A program made the translations under genes and the position numbers. The notes under the pieces are model-generated. The model saw only the letters and a list, made by a program, of their open reading frames with translations. It was not told the origin of the DNA and did not search any database. Positions 10,815-21,998 of a DNA stretch of 64,000 nt are shown piece by piece. Position 1 is the first letter of the stretch; each line of letters starts with the position of its first letter. The stretch covers positions 124,001-188,000 of the forward strand of contig JAJNNX010000068.1 of assembly GCA_023159155.1 (NCBI GenBank), given 5' to 3'. The DNA comes from Ustulina deusta. Taxonomy: Eukaryota > Ascomycota > Sordariomycetes > Xylariales > Xylariaceae.

Positions 10815-12512
10815 TGTTGGTGCTCCCGAGCCTTTGCTTACTTGGATGGAGTGGTTTACCCTTGAGAGGACGACCGGGCTGCTTAAACGGCTGCGGACTT
10901 TGATCCCTGGTTGAGGCGCTCTTATGGATACGCGCGTGTACTCACTTCTTATAATTGGAAATATACAGAGCAGGGTTATTCAGGATATCATGCCAGCACC
11001 GCCTGGCGCTGGCGGCGATGGGGGAGGTGTAATATATTCAGTCATGCTGTTGCGGGTAGGGATTGGCTGGGGGATGAGCAGCCGGCCAATCAGGCCCCGG
11101 AAAGTAGTTCGCGGGTTGCTCACGATGGGTTCCTCCTCCTCATGTTCGGAAGAGGTAGTGCCACGATTCCGGGGTTGCGACGCACGCACGCACGCAAAGC
11201 TATGCAGAGCCGGCACACGCACACTAGCGGAGTCTGTTCCCGCCACAAGCGATCTGGCATAACGGAAGAGAGCTGTGGTCATGAGGCATATTGTGACCTG
11301 GTATAGTTTTCCTACCTACTTCACACGATACTTGATTCGGGCGGATACAGAGCTTCGTGAACGAGCAGTGCAGTTCTTCTCAATCATGTCGAGAATTGAT
11401 AATATCTTGCGTATTGCTGAACACCCCTCAGCGAAGGAAGCTGGTTCCGCGTCGAGTGGTGCTCAAGAATAGATTAGAAACCATCAGCGTGTGCGACACG
11501 CCTGGGCCATTTCCCCGGATTTCACATGGGTGGAACCAGATCCTGGCAGAATGGAATCTCGACAGCCTCCACGGCAGCGACGTGATAGGGAGCCGAAGCA
11601 CAGACGAAGACCGTCGAAGATCCCCGTTCCGTGTGCATGGGGAGGGCGATCATACCCGACCTTTGCCAAAGGGCCGTTCGACAGGGTAACAAGCGAGCCT
11701 TTCTAGAACATCGGGACGACCTCCTCCACGGCTGCAGCTAGTCTAACCGAAAGGAGCCGCAGCATCGTCGTCTGTCCAGCCACGAACTGGACTGGGGAGG
11801 CGTCAAGTGATCGAGGAGGAGGCAAAACGCCTGTGTGTGTGGCGAGGGGGGGAGAAGGGTCGAAACAGTGAGGGGAAGACCAGGGGGTTCTTGATTTGGT
11901 TCAAGTGATTTGGTTCAAGTGATTTGGGTAAATCCGGAAGAAACAACACCCCCAATGACGATGCTGTGAGCGCGGGTTGAGTCCTGCCAATTCCGTCCTT
12001 CCTCAAGCCCTGATTGGGTTTTGTGAAAAAAGGGTATTTTCCACTGGATACTTGGTGTACTTATGAACCCGGCTTCTGTTGATACGCTTTCCGACGTGAA
12101 CTAGTCAAGTCTGGATAGTCTCTACACAGCATGGATAGGTCTCCGGATACCTCAGAGAGTAACCGCACAGATAAATGGGTAAGATGCACGGTTCTAGCTA
12201 ACGTATATCCTACCTACTAACCTAGTCTCGCATACATATCTGTATCATATCGCTTGCATCGCAGAGGCGAGAGGAGTCTGGCCTTGTCACTGTGACTTTC
12301 ACTTGATGAGCATTAGTTTGCACTAGTTACCGAATCTTCTGTGCTGGTGTTTGCGATGTAACCACGTCAATTTGGCTCTAGATACCCATTAAGAGCGCAG
12401 AGTATCCTGGGAAGGGGATAGATTAATACCCAAGCAAGATGCATATAACGCAAACTTAAAACCGAGTATACACCGCGTATTTTCTTCTCGCCTCCCTTTT
12501 TTCCGCAAATCG
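10815..12512. other. Intergenic region of 1.7 kb upstream of the transporter
   Basis: This region lies upstream of the transporter and downstream of the acid phosphatase, both on the minus strand. Several ORFs of 60-130 codons occur on both strands (for example 10911-11306 plus and 10980-11282 minus), but they have no domain, no matching splice partners and low-complexity composition, so none is called. It holds an (ACGC)4 run at about 11180-11195 and a 14-base tandem duplication at 11893-11927. Confidence 0.5.
11893..11927. repeat. Short tandem duplication, 14-base unit, 2.5 copies
   Basis: The unit GATTTGGTTCAAGT occurs at 11893-11906 and 11907-11920, followed by a partial third copy (GATTTGG) to 11927. 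The copies are identical, so the duplication is recent or was made by replication slippage. It lies in intergenic DNA. Confidence 0.9.
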
Positions 12513-13543
12513 TTAGAAAAATGGCACAGCACTGACGTCATTCTGGCCGAGATCCCCCAGTGCCCAGTTGTCCTCTACCGTCTTGGTCAAGCTGTAATGG
12601 TTGTATCGTGTAGAATCTGTCGTCCCGACCTTGCTGCTCGGGACGGCGCTGCCTAGAAGGACCGAGAACACCCTGTTTTCTGCTAGGTAGCTTTCGCTCT
12701 CGTCGAATGTCAAGATAATCAGGGTGCGATCCTTGTTGAACTTCGAATTGGAGAGCAAGGGATCAATAAAGTTGCGCGCCCATTTCCCCGCGACCGTCAC
12801 GGTTGAATCGTGGCCGTCGTTGGCTTGAGCGAGTAGCAGTTAATGGACCGTAGCCAGGCTGCGGCTGTAGGGGAATACTTACTCATGTTAGGGGTAATAA
12901 ACATCCACTGAGGCAGAGCGTCGTTGGCCAGATCACGATCGAACAAGGTGAAGTTCTTGGTCTTGGCCAAGCGATTGACGTCCGTCCCCACGGCGTCGTA
13001 GCTTACCAACGGGTTGTGCTTCCGAACGTAGTCGTTGGCCCCATTTTGCTGGTTTACGTAGGTCCCCTGAAACCCAGAATATGGCATATCCTCCTGATAG
13101 ATGCTCCAGCTCACCTGGGCCGCCTCAAGGAGATCGACGATGGTCTCCGTACTGGCCCCAATTCGCTTGAAACTGTCGTCAATGACGCCGTGGGTATTTG
13201 CACCGCCGGCTGCGACGTAGTTTGGCTGTGATGGGTGGGTGATCGCGTAGTAATTATTGAGCAGGATACCCTTTGTTGCGAGGTATGCTAGATTAGCTAT
13301 TGACTTGCATCAGCATGGTCATTCCCTTCCGTCCCTGCGAAGAGAAAACTGACGATCTCCAGCCGCGATGGAATAGTCTTGGTTCTCGAGGAATATCTGG
13401 ACAAAGCGGTCGAAGGTTTTTCCTTGGACGTTGCTGGTCGGGCTCAGCGTCAGGGCTGTTGCGCGTGCGGCTTGGATCGATGCACTCGCTGTCGCCGTGT
13501 ACATTGTGCCGGGGTCGACACTTGTGGACGGAGCATTCCCCAT
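12513..13543 (-). CDS. Phosphoesterase-family acid phosphatase (fungal phosphate-repressible type)
   Basis: Three exons, 13543-13354, 13296-12883 and 12823-12513, join in frame to 304 residues. Conserved pieces in order: LSPTSNVQGKTFDRFVQIFL, ENQDYSIAAGDPNLAYLATK, NYYAITHPSQPNYVAA, YQEDMPYSG, ITPNMTNDGHDSTVTVAG, LTFDESESY and LGSAVPSSKVGTTDSTRYNH. They match the fungal secreted acid phosphatases of the Phosphoesterase (phospholipase C-like) superfamily, in which acidic, Asn and His residues bind metal. The Pro of DPNL and the Thr of NMTND are both formed at splice junctions, which supports the introns. The enzyme would release phosphate outside the cell, but the model starts with MGNAPSTSVDPG, which is not a signal peptide. 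An unrecognised upstream exon (within 13544-13800) is likely; this N-terminus is provisional. Confidence 0.82.
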
Positions 13544-14470
13544 CTTGAATCGATTCCGCGTCTCAAGCTAATCCTGCTGAGAATCACCTGTACGAGGAGC
13601 TGCTCCGGTATAATTGGCAGGGTGTCCTCGACCAGGGGAACGCTTTAAGCCTTTATTTATTCCTCGTTAGGTTGTGCCGTAGCAAGACTACCTCATGAAG
13701 GCCCAACACGCACGTCGCACCGATATAAATATCGATCCAACCCGTGAACGAATCCACGAAAGTCGGCGGCATATCGACGGCTGAGACTTTTCTCGCTAGA
13801 GTCTTTAAAATAGGTAGGTGTGCAAGGATACTGAGACCTCGAGCTTCCTAAATGAGTACTTGTTTCCTCGCTTGATGCGACACAGAACCATGCTCTAGAG
13901 AATTAATTCATTGTGTTGTTCTGAGGACGAGCCAGTAGAAAGTAAAGAATTAGAAACGTGAGGGGTCCTAGCCGAATCCGAACTTGTCCGAACCTGGTCA
14001 ATGGGTCCCCCCCAGGCATACCCCTATCAACTAGGTATGCTGTCGCAGACTCAAGTAGAGCGGTGAAGATTCACCTGGGGTCCAACGAGCATTGGTCTAC
14101 GAGGCATGTGGTAGAATGCACCAACAAATATATAATGTGATAGTCTCTAAGGTATTAGTGTGTTGGTATTGTTATACTGAGGTAATAGATTACTAATTGT
14201 ACCTTGTACTTATATTCCTCAAACGTTAAATGGATGCCCTGTTAAAAGAATGTATTTGCGTGCTTATTCGTGTCCACTGAGAAGTCTAATAATGATTTCC
14301 TTGTTAGGGCTTTCCATCCCTCCTGGTAGGTATGTTAGATTGACACGGGAACTAGTCTCGATATCAACTAACTAACCCACTTAGTCATATGTGCATTGCT
14401 TATTGAACCCACCTTGTGGAGGTTCGGAGAGAGGCAAGGACTGGAGCAGAAGACACAATCCAGGCGCCAC
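13544..14470. other. Intergenic region; possible missing 5' exon of the acid phosphatase
   Basis: The minus strand from 13650 to 13544 contains a frame reading HPANYTGAAPRT that looks coding in style. A TATATCGG/TATTTATATC stretch near 13715-13735 could be a core promoter. No splice combination joining this frame to the exon at 13543 in phase was found. The remainder (13800-14470) is AT-rich and shows no gene. Confidence 0.35.
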
Positions 14471-15573
14471 CTATTTCTTCTTCAGCCGCTGAATGATATT
14501 GGATGCGCCAGCAAAGTTGAGCTCCTCCATCGTCTCCTCCCACAATCTCTCTCGCAGCTGGGCACCTATTTCCGTGTATAGAATTTCAGGGTACCTAGTC
14601 CGCTTAGCACGATTCTCTAACCAATTATAGACTTGGTGTATACGTACGGCTGAATTGCCCAATCACTGACATAGCTCCCATGGCTTTCCTCGCCTCTGAC
14701 CACTGCAGCATCCACGTACGTACTCGCGCCCGTCGCCACGGTCCTCCCGTTGATCCATTTGAAGATGCTCATTAGCAGTAACATGATTGGTGGAAGGTCG
14801 TCTCGGTCTTCGAATGCTGTGCCGTTGCACAGGCCCGGATTGGCCAGGTTAACAATAACGTCGGCACTGTCAATCTCCTCGGCGAGCTTCGATACGAAGA
14901 AATACTGAAGGAGCTTCGACTTCTGATACCACGGCATTGCTGAGTAATTTTCGGCGTTATCGAGTTGGGTTAGTATCGGCCCTTGCGTTTCGATAGATGT
15001 CCAGTATGCCGAGTCGGATGTTACGATGGAGAGGACTGGCTGTTTCGATCCCGCAACCCGTTTCGATTTTAGAATGGGCAGCAGAAGTATCGCCAGTAGC
15101 GCTGTCGAGATGTAGTTGACTTGGAAGCTGTATTCGTGACCGGTGCTCTCCGCAGTTTTGAAGACGGTGCCGCCTCTAAGGCCAGCATTCAATATGACAA
15201 TGTTGATTTTGGAGAGTGATTTACACTTTTCAACGAACGCTGCGATGGAATCATACGAGCTCATGTCAAGCAACCAGACGGATACATTGGCGCTGGGGTA
15301 CTCCTGTCGTAGACCATCGGCTGCCTTCTCCCCCCTGGACTGCGATCTGACCGCGAGGATCAAATGCGAGAGGCCAAGCTGTAATAGCTGTCGTCCCGCC
15401 TCCAGACCAAGTCCGCTGTTAGAACCGGTGATGATCGCAACTTGAGAAGACAAGTCAGTTCCGGCTGGTACGGGCTTGCGGTGCAGCATCCACTGCCTGT
15501 ACAGGAAGCCTAACAAGCTAGCTTCAAACGAAGCTTCGCTTCCAAGCTGCGAAGACATGATTTCGTAAAGCAA
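14471..15573 (-). CDS. Short-chain dehydrogenase/reductase (retinol-dehydrogenase-like)
   Basis: Two exons, 15573-14648 and 14594-14471, give 349 residues; the 53-base intron has donor GTACGT and restores the family C-terminus (QPYPEILYTE, RLWEETMEELNF). The Rossmann glycine motif TGSNSGLGL is at 49-57, the NAG structural motif at 129-131, and the catalytic Tyr216-x3-Lys220 in YQKSK. The enzyme would use NAD(P)H to reduce or oxidise a carbonyl or alcohol; the substrate is unknown. A pair of hydrophobic stretches (LLAILLLPIL, IMLLLMSIFKW) may associate with membrane. A second Met in the same frame at residue 6 (15558) gives a cleaner start (MSSQLGSEAS). Head-to-tail minus-strand neighbours (GST, tyrosinase) could share a metabolic role, but no shared promoter is visible. 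Confidence 0.88.
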
Positions 15574-16242
15574 CGCGATGAAAGATGCGAATTGAAGAAT
15601 GGGACAACGCGCCAGGACAGGTGGCTAAGAGAGGTGTCCAGATTATCAGGTATATCTGTCTGGCTCCTACTGGCTCCTCCAGCTTTAAATGACAGCCACC
15701 GTAACGGATAGGAGTCGTGCGGCTTTTCGGAACTCCGTATCTCTGTTGCTCGAACTACTGAGTCGCGCTTAGTTTACAAAGCCACCTATGTAATATAATG
15801 CACTACATCCAATCGGCCGAGTCTCGGTCGAATGAAACATCATCTCGATTTCTGGTTCGCTAAATAGCTGCCGATGGAAACTCTAATACGTAATGTTTTA
15901 AGCATTCCTAGTAGTATAGATGGTGGTTCACTGCCGCTATATGAAAACCTGAATCCATGCGAGAGTGAATATAAGGGGTCCACAGAGTGGGAGATTGGTA
16001 CAATGGGTTTTGACAAGGGAAGAACACGGCTGTTAATACATTCGAATTTAGACTCTTATCTAGTTACTTGAATGAGCAACGTGAAGTAAATTCGTAGCAT
16101 TGAGTTGAGCATTAGGAGTGAAGATCGTATAGTCTGACATATTCAACAGGTCTAGCTTGCTGAAGTCGCGCAGGCTTGGATTGTTCTTAGGTAACCGGTG
16201 TGGACGCGCCACAACGACGCTTTTGTTTCACTGGTCTTCGGT
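15574..16242. other. Intergenic region
   Basis: This stretch of 669 bases lies between the dehydrogenase start and the GST stop and probably carries the dehydrogenase promoter. No gene or repeat was recognised. Confidence 0.5.
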
Positions 16243-17020
16243 TCAATGGGCGTGTGCTGCCTGTGCTGGAGTGGTTTGTGGCCAAGGGGGTGGTGCAGCA
16301 CCCGCCAAAAGGGTAATATCGAGTTCCGGATCACCCTTCTGCTTCGCCCGGCGGTAGCCGTCTCGTGCTGACACGCGTGCGAGATACCGTAAAATGTTCT
16401 CGTATTCGCCGAGATCGTATGGGTTGAAGCAACGCATTGTCGTTAGACAGCATACCACCATGATATCGGCGGCACTAAACTGATCGCCTGCCAACCAGGG
16501 TACCTTCGCTAATCGATCGTCCATGAGAGTCAGCATCGCAAAGAACTTCTCCTTGAATCGCTTCAGGATGTCGCCCCCCCTGCCTGTCCCATCACTAGTA
16601 CCACCAATTGACTTCACGGCCAAGTCCCTCATCAAAGCTGATTGTAAGGAGGCATTGGCAAAGTCTGTGCTCCGTGGATTAGTGCCGAGCCTTCATCCCG
16701 ATACCGAAGCTACCTTAGCTTAACTCACGAAACCAGTAGAGATAATCCGCGTAGTCATTGTGACCGGGCGGAATAATCAACCGCCCTTTGCCATATGTCT
16801 GTGCAATGTATTCGACGCAGGCACCTGACTCTGCCAATTTCAGACTGCCATCTTCGATGACTGGAGCAGAGCCGAGGGGATGCAGCACCTTGTACTCAGG
16901 CGGGGCGAGTAATGGGGACCTGTTATATTTCCTCAATTCGTAATCGATGTCTAACTCCTCGCAGAGCCAAACAACACGTTCTGACTGGGAAATACCCAGA
17001 TGGTGTACAATAAGCGTCAT
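16243..17020 (-). CDS. Glutathione S-transferase
   Basis: Exons 17020-16729 and 16664-16243 give 237 residues. The N-terminal thioredoxin-fold part reads MTLIVHHLGISQSERVVWLC, with the substrate-specificity stretch VLHPLGSAPVIED and LAESGACVEYIA, the cis-Pro and glutathione-binding ESGA positions of the fold. The C-terminal helical domain has the N-capping box WLAGDQFSAADIMV. The architecture matches the fungal soluble GSTs that conjugate glutathione to electrophiles in the cytosol. The 64-base intron lies between the two domains. The start at 17020 is used because the frame opens directly into the first beta strand; the longer upstream frame lacks an ATG closer to any homologous sequence. 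The last 20 residues (GAAPPPWPQTTPAQ) are a low-complexity tail. Confidence 0.88.
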
Positions 17021-17944
17021 AGCGGAAGACTCGCCCAGTGGAGTCCCGGAGATACTAGTATCACAATATTGTTTAACGTGGATGTTCGGTAAGTACCTCG
17101 TAGCTGATGTTGACCCGAGATCCTGGAGGACGAGAGGTGCCTCACATTTATATACCCACACTAGAGACTCTTCATAGCTTATGTGAGCTCATAGTGGAGT
17201 ATTTTCTGTCAGAGGGGCTTTCGTTCAACTTCTCGCGCTTAGCTAACAGAACTAGACCTGGGAAAGCACTCAGTCTTTCATGCCGCGGGCCCTCATTTCC
17301 AAACAAACAGGCGACTGTACAATGAGTCGAATGAGTCAAAGGCCGTTTTGGGTGACCGGACCATCCGTCGGATCATTCCGTTCTGAGCGTGTCAGTTGTA
17401 AGCCGATATCCCCGGTAATGAGTGAGTGACTCAATCGCAACACTGCGGAAGAGATGCCCGCGCATATATGCTATGGAAATCTTCTTAGAAAATATGTTGT
17501 AGAAAGTAGGATATGTGGTAGGGCGCCTATAGGTTTATGGAACTATTTTTGGTACTTCCTTATAGCACACTTGAGGGCACCTAGTATAATATAGGAGTAT
17601 TGGGAAGGTACAGGGGAGTGTCCATATAACCCCTCACAGTGGGTTCCGTGTGAATTAGTCTCAATCCTTCTTACAACTTCGCTTTTCACCGAATACGGCA
17701 GCCGATAGTAACGTGGTAACAAAGACGACAAAATTCAAATTTACAGCTGGCAGTCTGTTTGCTAAGGATTTGGAGTTGCCAACTGCAGCGCCAAGTTATC
17801 TATAGTCTGAATTCACTCCTAGTGCAGGTGACACTCGTATTCTCAATTCAAAGTATTCCTTAACCTATCGTACGAAAACCCAAGTTATCCCTCTAGTTGT
17901 CGAAGCCGACAGTTCGTTATGAACCATTTTTTTCTTCTTTTTTT
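17021..17944. other. Intergenic region
   Basis: No supported gene in 924 bases upstream of the GST start. The DNA is mixed in composition, turning AT-rich past 17440. Small ORFs (for example 17543-17731 minus) have no recognisable features. Confidence 0.5.
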
Positions 17945-18813
17945 TCAATCCGAGTCCGAGTCATCAATCACAAATGTTTTTCCATTATCTTCTAGTGCAA
18001 TCAATCCACTAATGTCTTCATTATTGTCGGAGTCTAGGTTAAACGTATAGCTATAGTTTTCTCTCTCGATAACTGTGTTATCGTCGGCATTATTGTTATC
18101 TCCCGAATCTACCGTAAATGCACGGCCACAATCTCTTAGCTGACCAATGCATCTCGTGTTCAGTTGGAAGTCGGCGCTGCGTAATAGTAAAAGTGGTTGG
18201 GATGACGAGTAATGACGATGGATTGAATACAAGGCTATCATAAATCATGGAAGGAACTGTTAGACGTAAATGAGGATGAGGAGAATGAGCCACTTCCTTA
18301 TTAATGAGCTGGCCTTCCAGGTTACCATTGTCGCTGTCTGAATCCACAGTAAATGTACAACCGCGATCTTCTTCTCTGATGAGAGGCTCCTGAAGAGCAG
18401 CAGGGCGTGGGAATGCTTGTCTAGCAGCCAGACGATTCGCATGTTCCTGATCAAGTCGGTCCTCCTCGGCCTCATCGCACTTAAAATTGCATTGGGAACC
18501 AGGCTGTGCCCATTCGCAATTCGCAATTCGCGCACTGGTTTCTCCAAATTCTGTAACAGAAGCATAAGCGCTTTATAAAATAGCTTATCACTGCTTATAA
18601 GTTAAAAGTAATAAGTTATTACTTTAGTTAGGCAGGCAGTAAATAAAGCAGTAAAGAGTAAATTCCCTTCCCCCGAATTCATTATACTTGCATCAACAAC
18701 TCCTGTTACTGGTTTCTTCCTTTTGGGCACTGAGAATGCCACCTTTCCTGAACTTAACAAATCCCCGATGTCCGAGTTACCAGTACTCTCCCTAAATTTT
18801 GTCTGTTAAACCT
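17945..18813 (-). pseudogene. Hypothetical acidic-repeat gene, spliced or degenerate
   Basis: Minus-strand frames carry recurring short acidic motifs: CTFTVDSDSDN (about 18320-18360), RAFTVDSGDNNN (about 18110-18130), YTFNLDSDNNED and KTFVIDDSDSD (at the C-terminus, stop at 17945). An upstream frame reads RIANCEWAQPGSQCNFKCDE, a Cys-containing stretch, and further up SVPKRKKPVTGVVD. These sit in different frames. They can be joined by plausible but weak introns (18813 to 18686, then from about 18553; a later donor GTGGCT near 18287), so the locus is either a multi-exon gene or a decayed one. The hydrophobic-plus-acidic repeats resemble SUMO-interacting motifs. No family is recognised. The intervening DNA at 18580-18660 is AT-rich and palindromic, which hints at an inserted element. 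Confidence 0.3.
18606..18624. repeat. AT-rich perfect palindrome
   Basis: AAGTAATAAGTTATTACTT is a 19-base perfect inverted repeat around a single central G. It lies among further ATAAGC/GCTTAT inverted words (18572-18600), within the probable intron of the acidic-repeat locus. Confidence 0.85.
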
Positions 18814-19229
18814 TAGTCCTAGGTTTCACCACTAACGGTTGGGAGGGTTAGGATGCACGGACAGAACTGGGGATCTGTTAACCTAATTAGCTTCAGTCCC
18901 TAGGATTCGTCAGGACGCTTGGAAAATTAAGTTGCTTCAAGTTTGCTCTTGACATGCTCCCAAGTGTTGTGATGACCTCCCACTTTATGGCAATGTTGCC
19001 AGCATGCTACATAATTGTGCTGTGCTCGGGCGGACATTATCAGGCACGCCCATAGGACTTGCGCTGTTCAATATTAGAAGCTGCTATAGATATTGAAATC
19101 AAAAAGAGCGGCTCTGCTTTTATGCACTGGCTTAAATAAAAGTCTCGCGATATAAATAAAATCCCACTCTCGAACCAAGTCCGGTCACGTTGCCCCCTCC
19201 CCTCGGCTCCCCTCCCCTAGAAGCATCTT
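18814..19229. other. Intergenic region
   Basis: 416 bases between the acidic-repeat locus and the tyrosinase stop. The end near the tyrosinase is C/T-rich on the plus strand. Nothing else is recognised. Confidence 0.45.
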
Positions 19230-20764
19230 CTAACAGCCCTCAGTCTCTAACTCTAACCCAGGCAGACTATTCTGATCTCTTCTTTCACGTCCCTCCGGGT
19301 CCTGTCTCGTGTGTATCTTATACGCAAACTGCCTTTTCCCGTGCTTCTTCTCGGCATCCTGCTTGTTCCATCCCAACAGCGGCACAAAGTGGTCAAAGTC
19401 GAGGTGTTCCTGGCAGTTACTGCAACTGCTCAGGTTCCAGCGGCTCAGGACCGCGTCAGCGCTGATTAGGTCCTGCTTGTTGCCGTGCTCATCTTCGACC
19501 CAGGTGGAGATAACGAAGGAGCCGCTGATGCCGCGCCGGCTCAGGCTCGGGATCTTGAGGCGCGGCGATGTCGACGGTAGGTACGCTTCGCGGCCATCAC
19601 GTGGGTGCGAAATCAGGCAGTCGTAGGTGTAGCCCAGGTTGGCAATGTTGGCCACGTCCTATACGAGTCAGTATGCGATATCCTCGAGGAGAAGCCCACA
19701 CATGCCTGTGATGTCAAGGGTGTGCACCCATCGCGACGTTTGAAGGGTTCCAACGGACTATCTGGCGTGTAGTTGTCCACGCCCTGGTACCCGCGTTTCA
19801 AGAACGTGAACCCCTCAGTCGATTGGTGCTTCACTTGCCAGTTCCAGAACAGGTAGTCAATCCAGCAATGATGGAAAAAGAAGATGGGGTCGAAGGCGGC
19901 AGTCTCGTTCTCGCCCATATCTCCATTGGCGAAATGGATGTAGTCGTAGTCGTCGTCTCCGGGAACCTCGAAACCGCCCACGGCAGCATGGATGTTGTTG
20001 TGCGGATTTTCGATGGGGTAGATCACTTTTCCCCGATGTTCCGTGTTCCACTGCTCTGCAGAGCTGGTGTTTGAGAAGACAGTGTAGTTCGGGGCGTCTA
20101 GGCAGTCGATGTACCTGCGTCTGATTCCTGCCGGAAGCCTTTCGCCCTTGTCGTTGATATACGACGACGCAAAAAGCCACGTGAAGACGTTCGTGTTCAG
20201 CTTCTTCGTTGTCTCGACGGTGCCCATCGCTTGATATACCCTGTTATGTTCCTCTGTCTCCCTCTTGTACTTGTCACTCACGAGGCCAGAGAACGGGTAG
20301 CGCATGGTGGCGTAGCCTTCGGGTTTGTTGTAGAGCCCGACTTGGTGGCCGCCATCACCCTTGCCGTCATCCGTGATCCTCTGTTGAAGAGTGTATGAGT
20401 ACAGCGGATTTGGGACAACAGTACCATCAGCGAACCGGTAGGTCTTGTCGGTCAGGATGGTAGGGATCGCAGTGCCTTGTTGGAGCGTGTCTAATTGGTC
20501 CCAGTAGGGCATAGTGACTCCTGGAACTTGGCTCTGTAGAGCTCTCTCAAGCCTGTTGAGGTAGGAACGGTGCCAGGTAGGGAACAACACATCTCCATGA
20601 TGGCAATAATAGGTGCCGGGGATACCGTGATAGCCAGAAATAGTAAAGTACGAGTCAGGATCCGAGGGTCGGAGACACTGGATGGCCCTGAAGGCCCTGA
20701 CAAGATTGTCTTTCTCCTCAATGGATAGACTGGCGAGGTTCTTCCGAGTAAGAGGCGGCGACAT
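19230..20764 (-). CDS. Tyrosinase (type-3 copper polyphenol oxidase)
   Basis: Two exons, 20764-19706 and 19658-19230, give 495 residues. Copper site A ligands are His46 (YHGIPG), His56 (YYCHHGD) and His65 (PTWHR). Copper site B ligands are His255 and His259 (NPHNNIH) and His299 (DPIFFFHHCWIDYLFWNWQ). Cys54 next to the second ligand fits the Cys-His thioether of fungal tyrosinases. The enzyme oxidises monophenols and o-diphenols to quinones for melanin or phenolic metabolism. There is no signal peptide, as usual for intracellular fungal tyrosinases. The C-terminal domain begins at DVANIANLGYTYD. The intron as drawn uses a GC donor (CAG/GCATGT); using the GT seven bases further on at 19699 adds Ala-Cys and keeps the frame. 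The start is the first ATG of the open frame. Confidence 0.9.
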
Positions 20765-21998
20765 ATCTAATGAAAATAGTAGAAATGAATTGGTGAACTA
20801 GGTATCAAGTTGCGTATATTTGCGCGAGTTGAACTTGCTACCTGTATGGCTAATGGATGGCGAGACTAGCTATGCTTGCCATGACATAGACATGTCTGCT
20901 AGAGACGAGAAGACGACTACATTAAGTATACGTGGGATTTCCTTTGGCGACCTGACAAATGACCCAAACTAGAGAACCAGTCATGTTGTCACCGTCTTCA
21001 GTGCAATATCCCAATTCAACCAATCTCTCGTTAACACAATCACTTCGCCAATCTGACCTCTGCGAAACTAGTTCAGCTGGTCTCGCGACGAAACTCACTT
21101 GCATACTTCCGGATTAGCACTTCTGCAGCTCTACTTATGGGCTGAAGAGCCACACACCAGCATATTATTGGCACCTGACACTATCTACGATAGGCCGCAG
21201 TGAGCCAACCTATTCCTTAAAGGGGCTATTCAGCTGGGCTCCGTCAAAATAGAGGCGTGCCGGATGCACGTGTTGAATGGGTGTGATAGATACATACTGG
21301 TTGGATATTGGGACCTACTCCGTATGAGACCAAACTGGCAGATAGATAATGGAGAATGCTAGCAGCTGAAGTTGCGAACACAAGACCTCCCGTTCCCTAG
21401 ATTTGACCACTATTACGCATGTCGAATATCCAGTCACATCATGGAGAGGCGCGAACAAAAACCCGAACTTGCAGTTGGCGGAGCCCGTCCATTCGCGTCC
21501 TTACGTGCGTCTGAATCGCGCTGACAAGTTTTGCTAATCTGGTTTGTAAGCTTCAACAAGGCTGGACTGCAAATCAAGCCAACGCGGTAGTTCTACCAGT
21601 GGTGACTGCAGGCCCCCCTCGCTTCTCTATTGATGTGTAGTCACTGACGAGTGGTGCCGAGAAGCCTAACAATACGACAGGCGGTATTAGGGATGTGAAA
21701 GAATCGCCGAGCTTCTAAAATCATCGTCGCCCGTCATTCAGGCAAGCCATGGAAGAGACAAAGCTGCCTTTGGGCCAATCTGCTAACGGCTATGATTGAA
21801 ACTAGCTTGCTTAGAAATGGACAAAGACGGGATATTGAGCACATATTTCGACAGATTGTACCTGTCCTTAATGCAGCCTCAAATCTCTGCTTTGTATTTT
21901 CAAAACTGCGACAGCCGACGACAACCAAGTCCCTCATTTGACAAGCGCACAAGCGCGTAGAGAGAATCCAAGCCATTGAATACAGCAAGGAATCCACC
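20765..21998. other. Intergenic region with one small candidate gene
   Basis: This 1.2 kb carries the tyrosinase promoter next to 20764 and, near the other end, the leader of the RING gene. Apart from the small candidate at 20922-21104, no coding signal is seen. Confidence 0.45.
20922..21104 (-). CDS. Small hypothetical protein candidate
   Basis: An ATG at 21104 opens a 60-residue frame containing DWRSDCVNERLVELGYC and TGSLVWVICQ, with three Cys and no recognisable signal peptide. The bases right after ATGCAA form a perfect donor (GTGAGT) and 39 bases later there is an acceptor (TTTCGCAG). The interval is a multiple of three with no stop, so spliced and unspliced forms are both in frame. A second donor-like CAG/GTCGCC lies near 20950. 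It could be the middle of a small secreted cysteine-containing protein whose first exon is upstream. The family is not recognised. Confidence 0.25.
   Translation of the reverse strand: MQVSFVARPAELVSQRSDWRSDCVNERLVELGYCTEDGDNMTGSLVWVICQVAKGNPTYT

Noticed and set aside
10911..11306. 131-codon plus-strand ORF and an overlapping 100-codon minus-strand ORF
   Set aside because: Overlapping frames in GC-rich repetitive DNA with (ACGC)n; composition, not protein-like.
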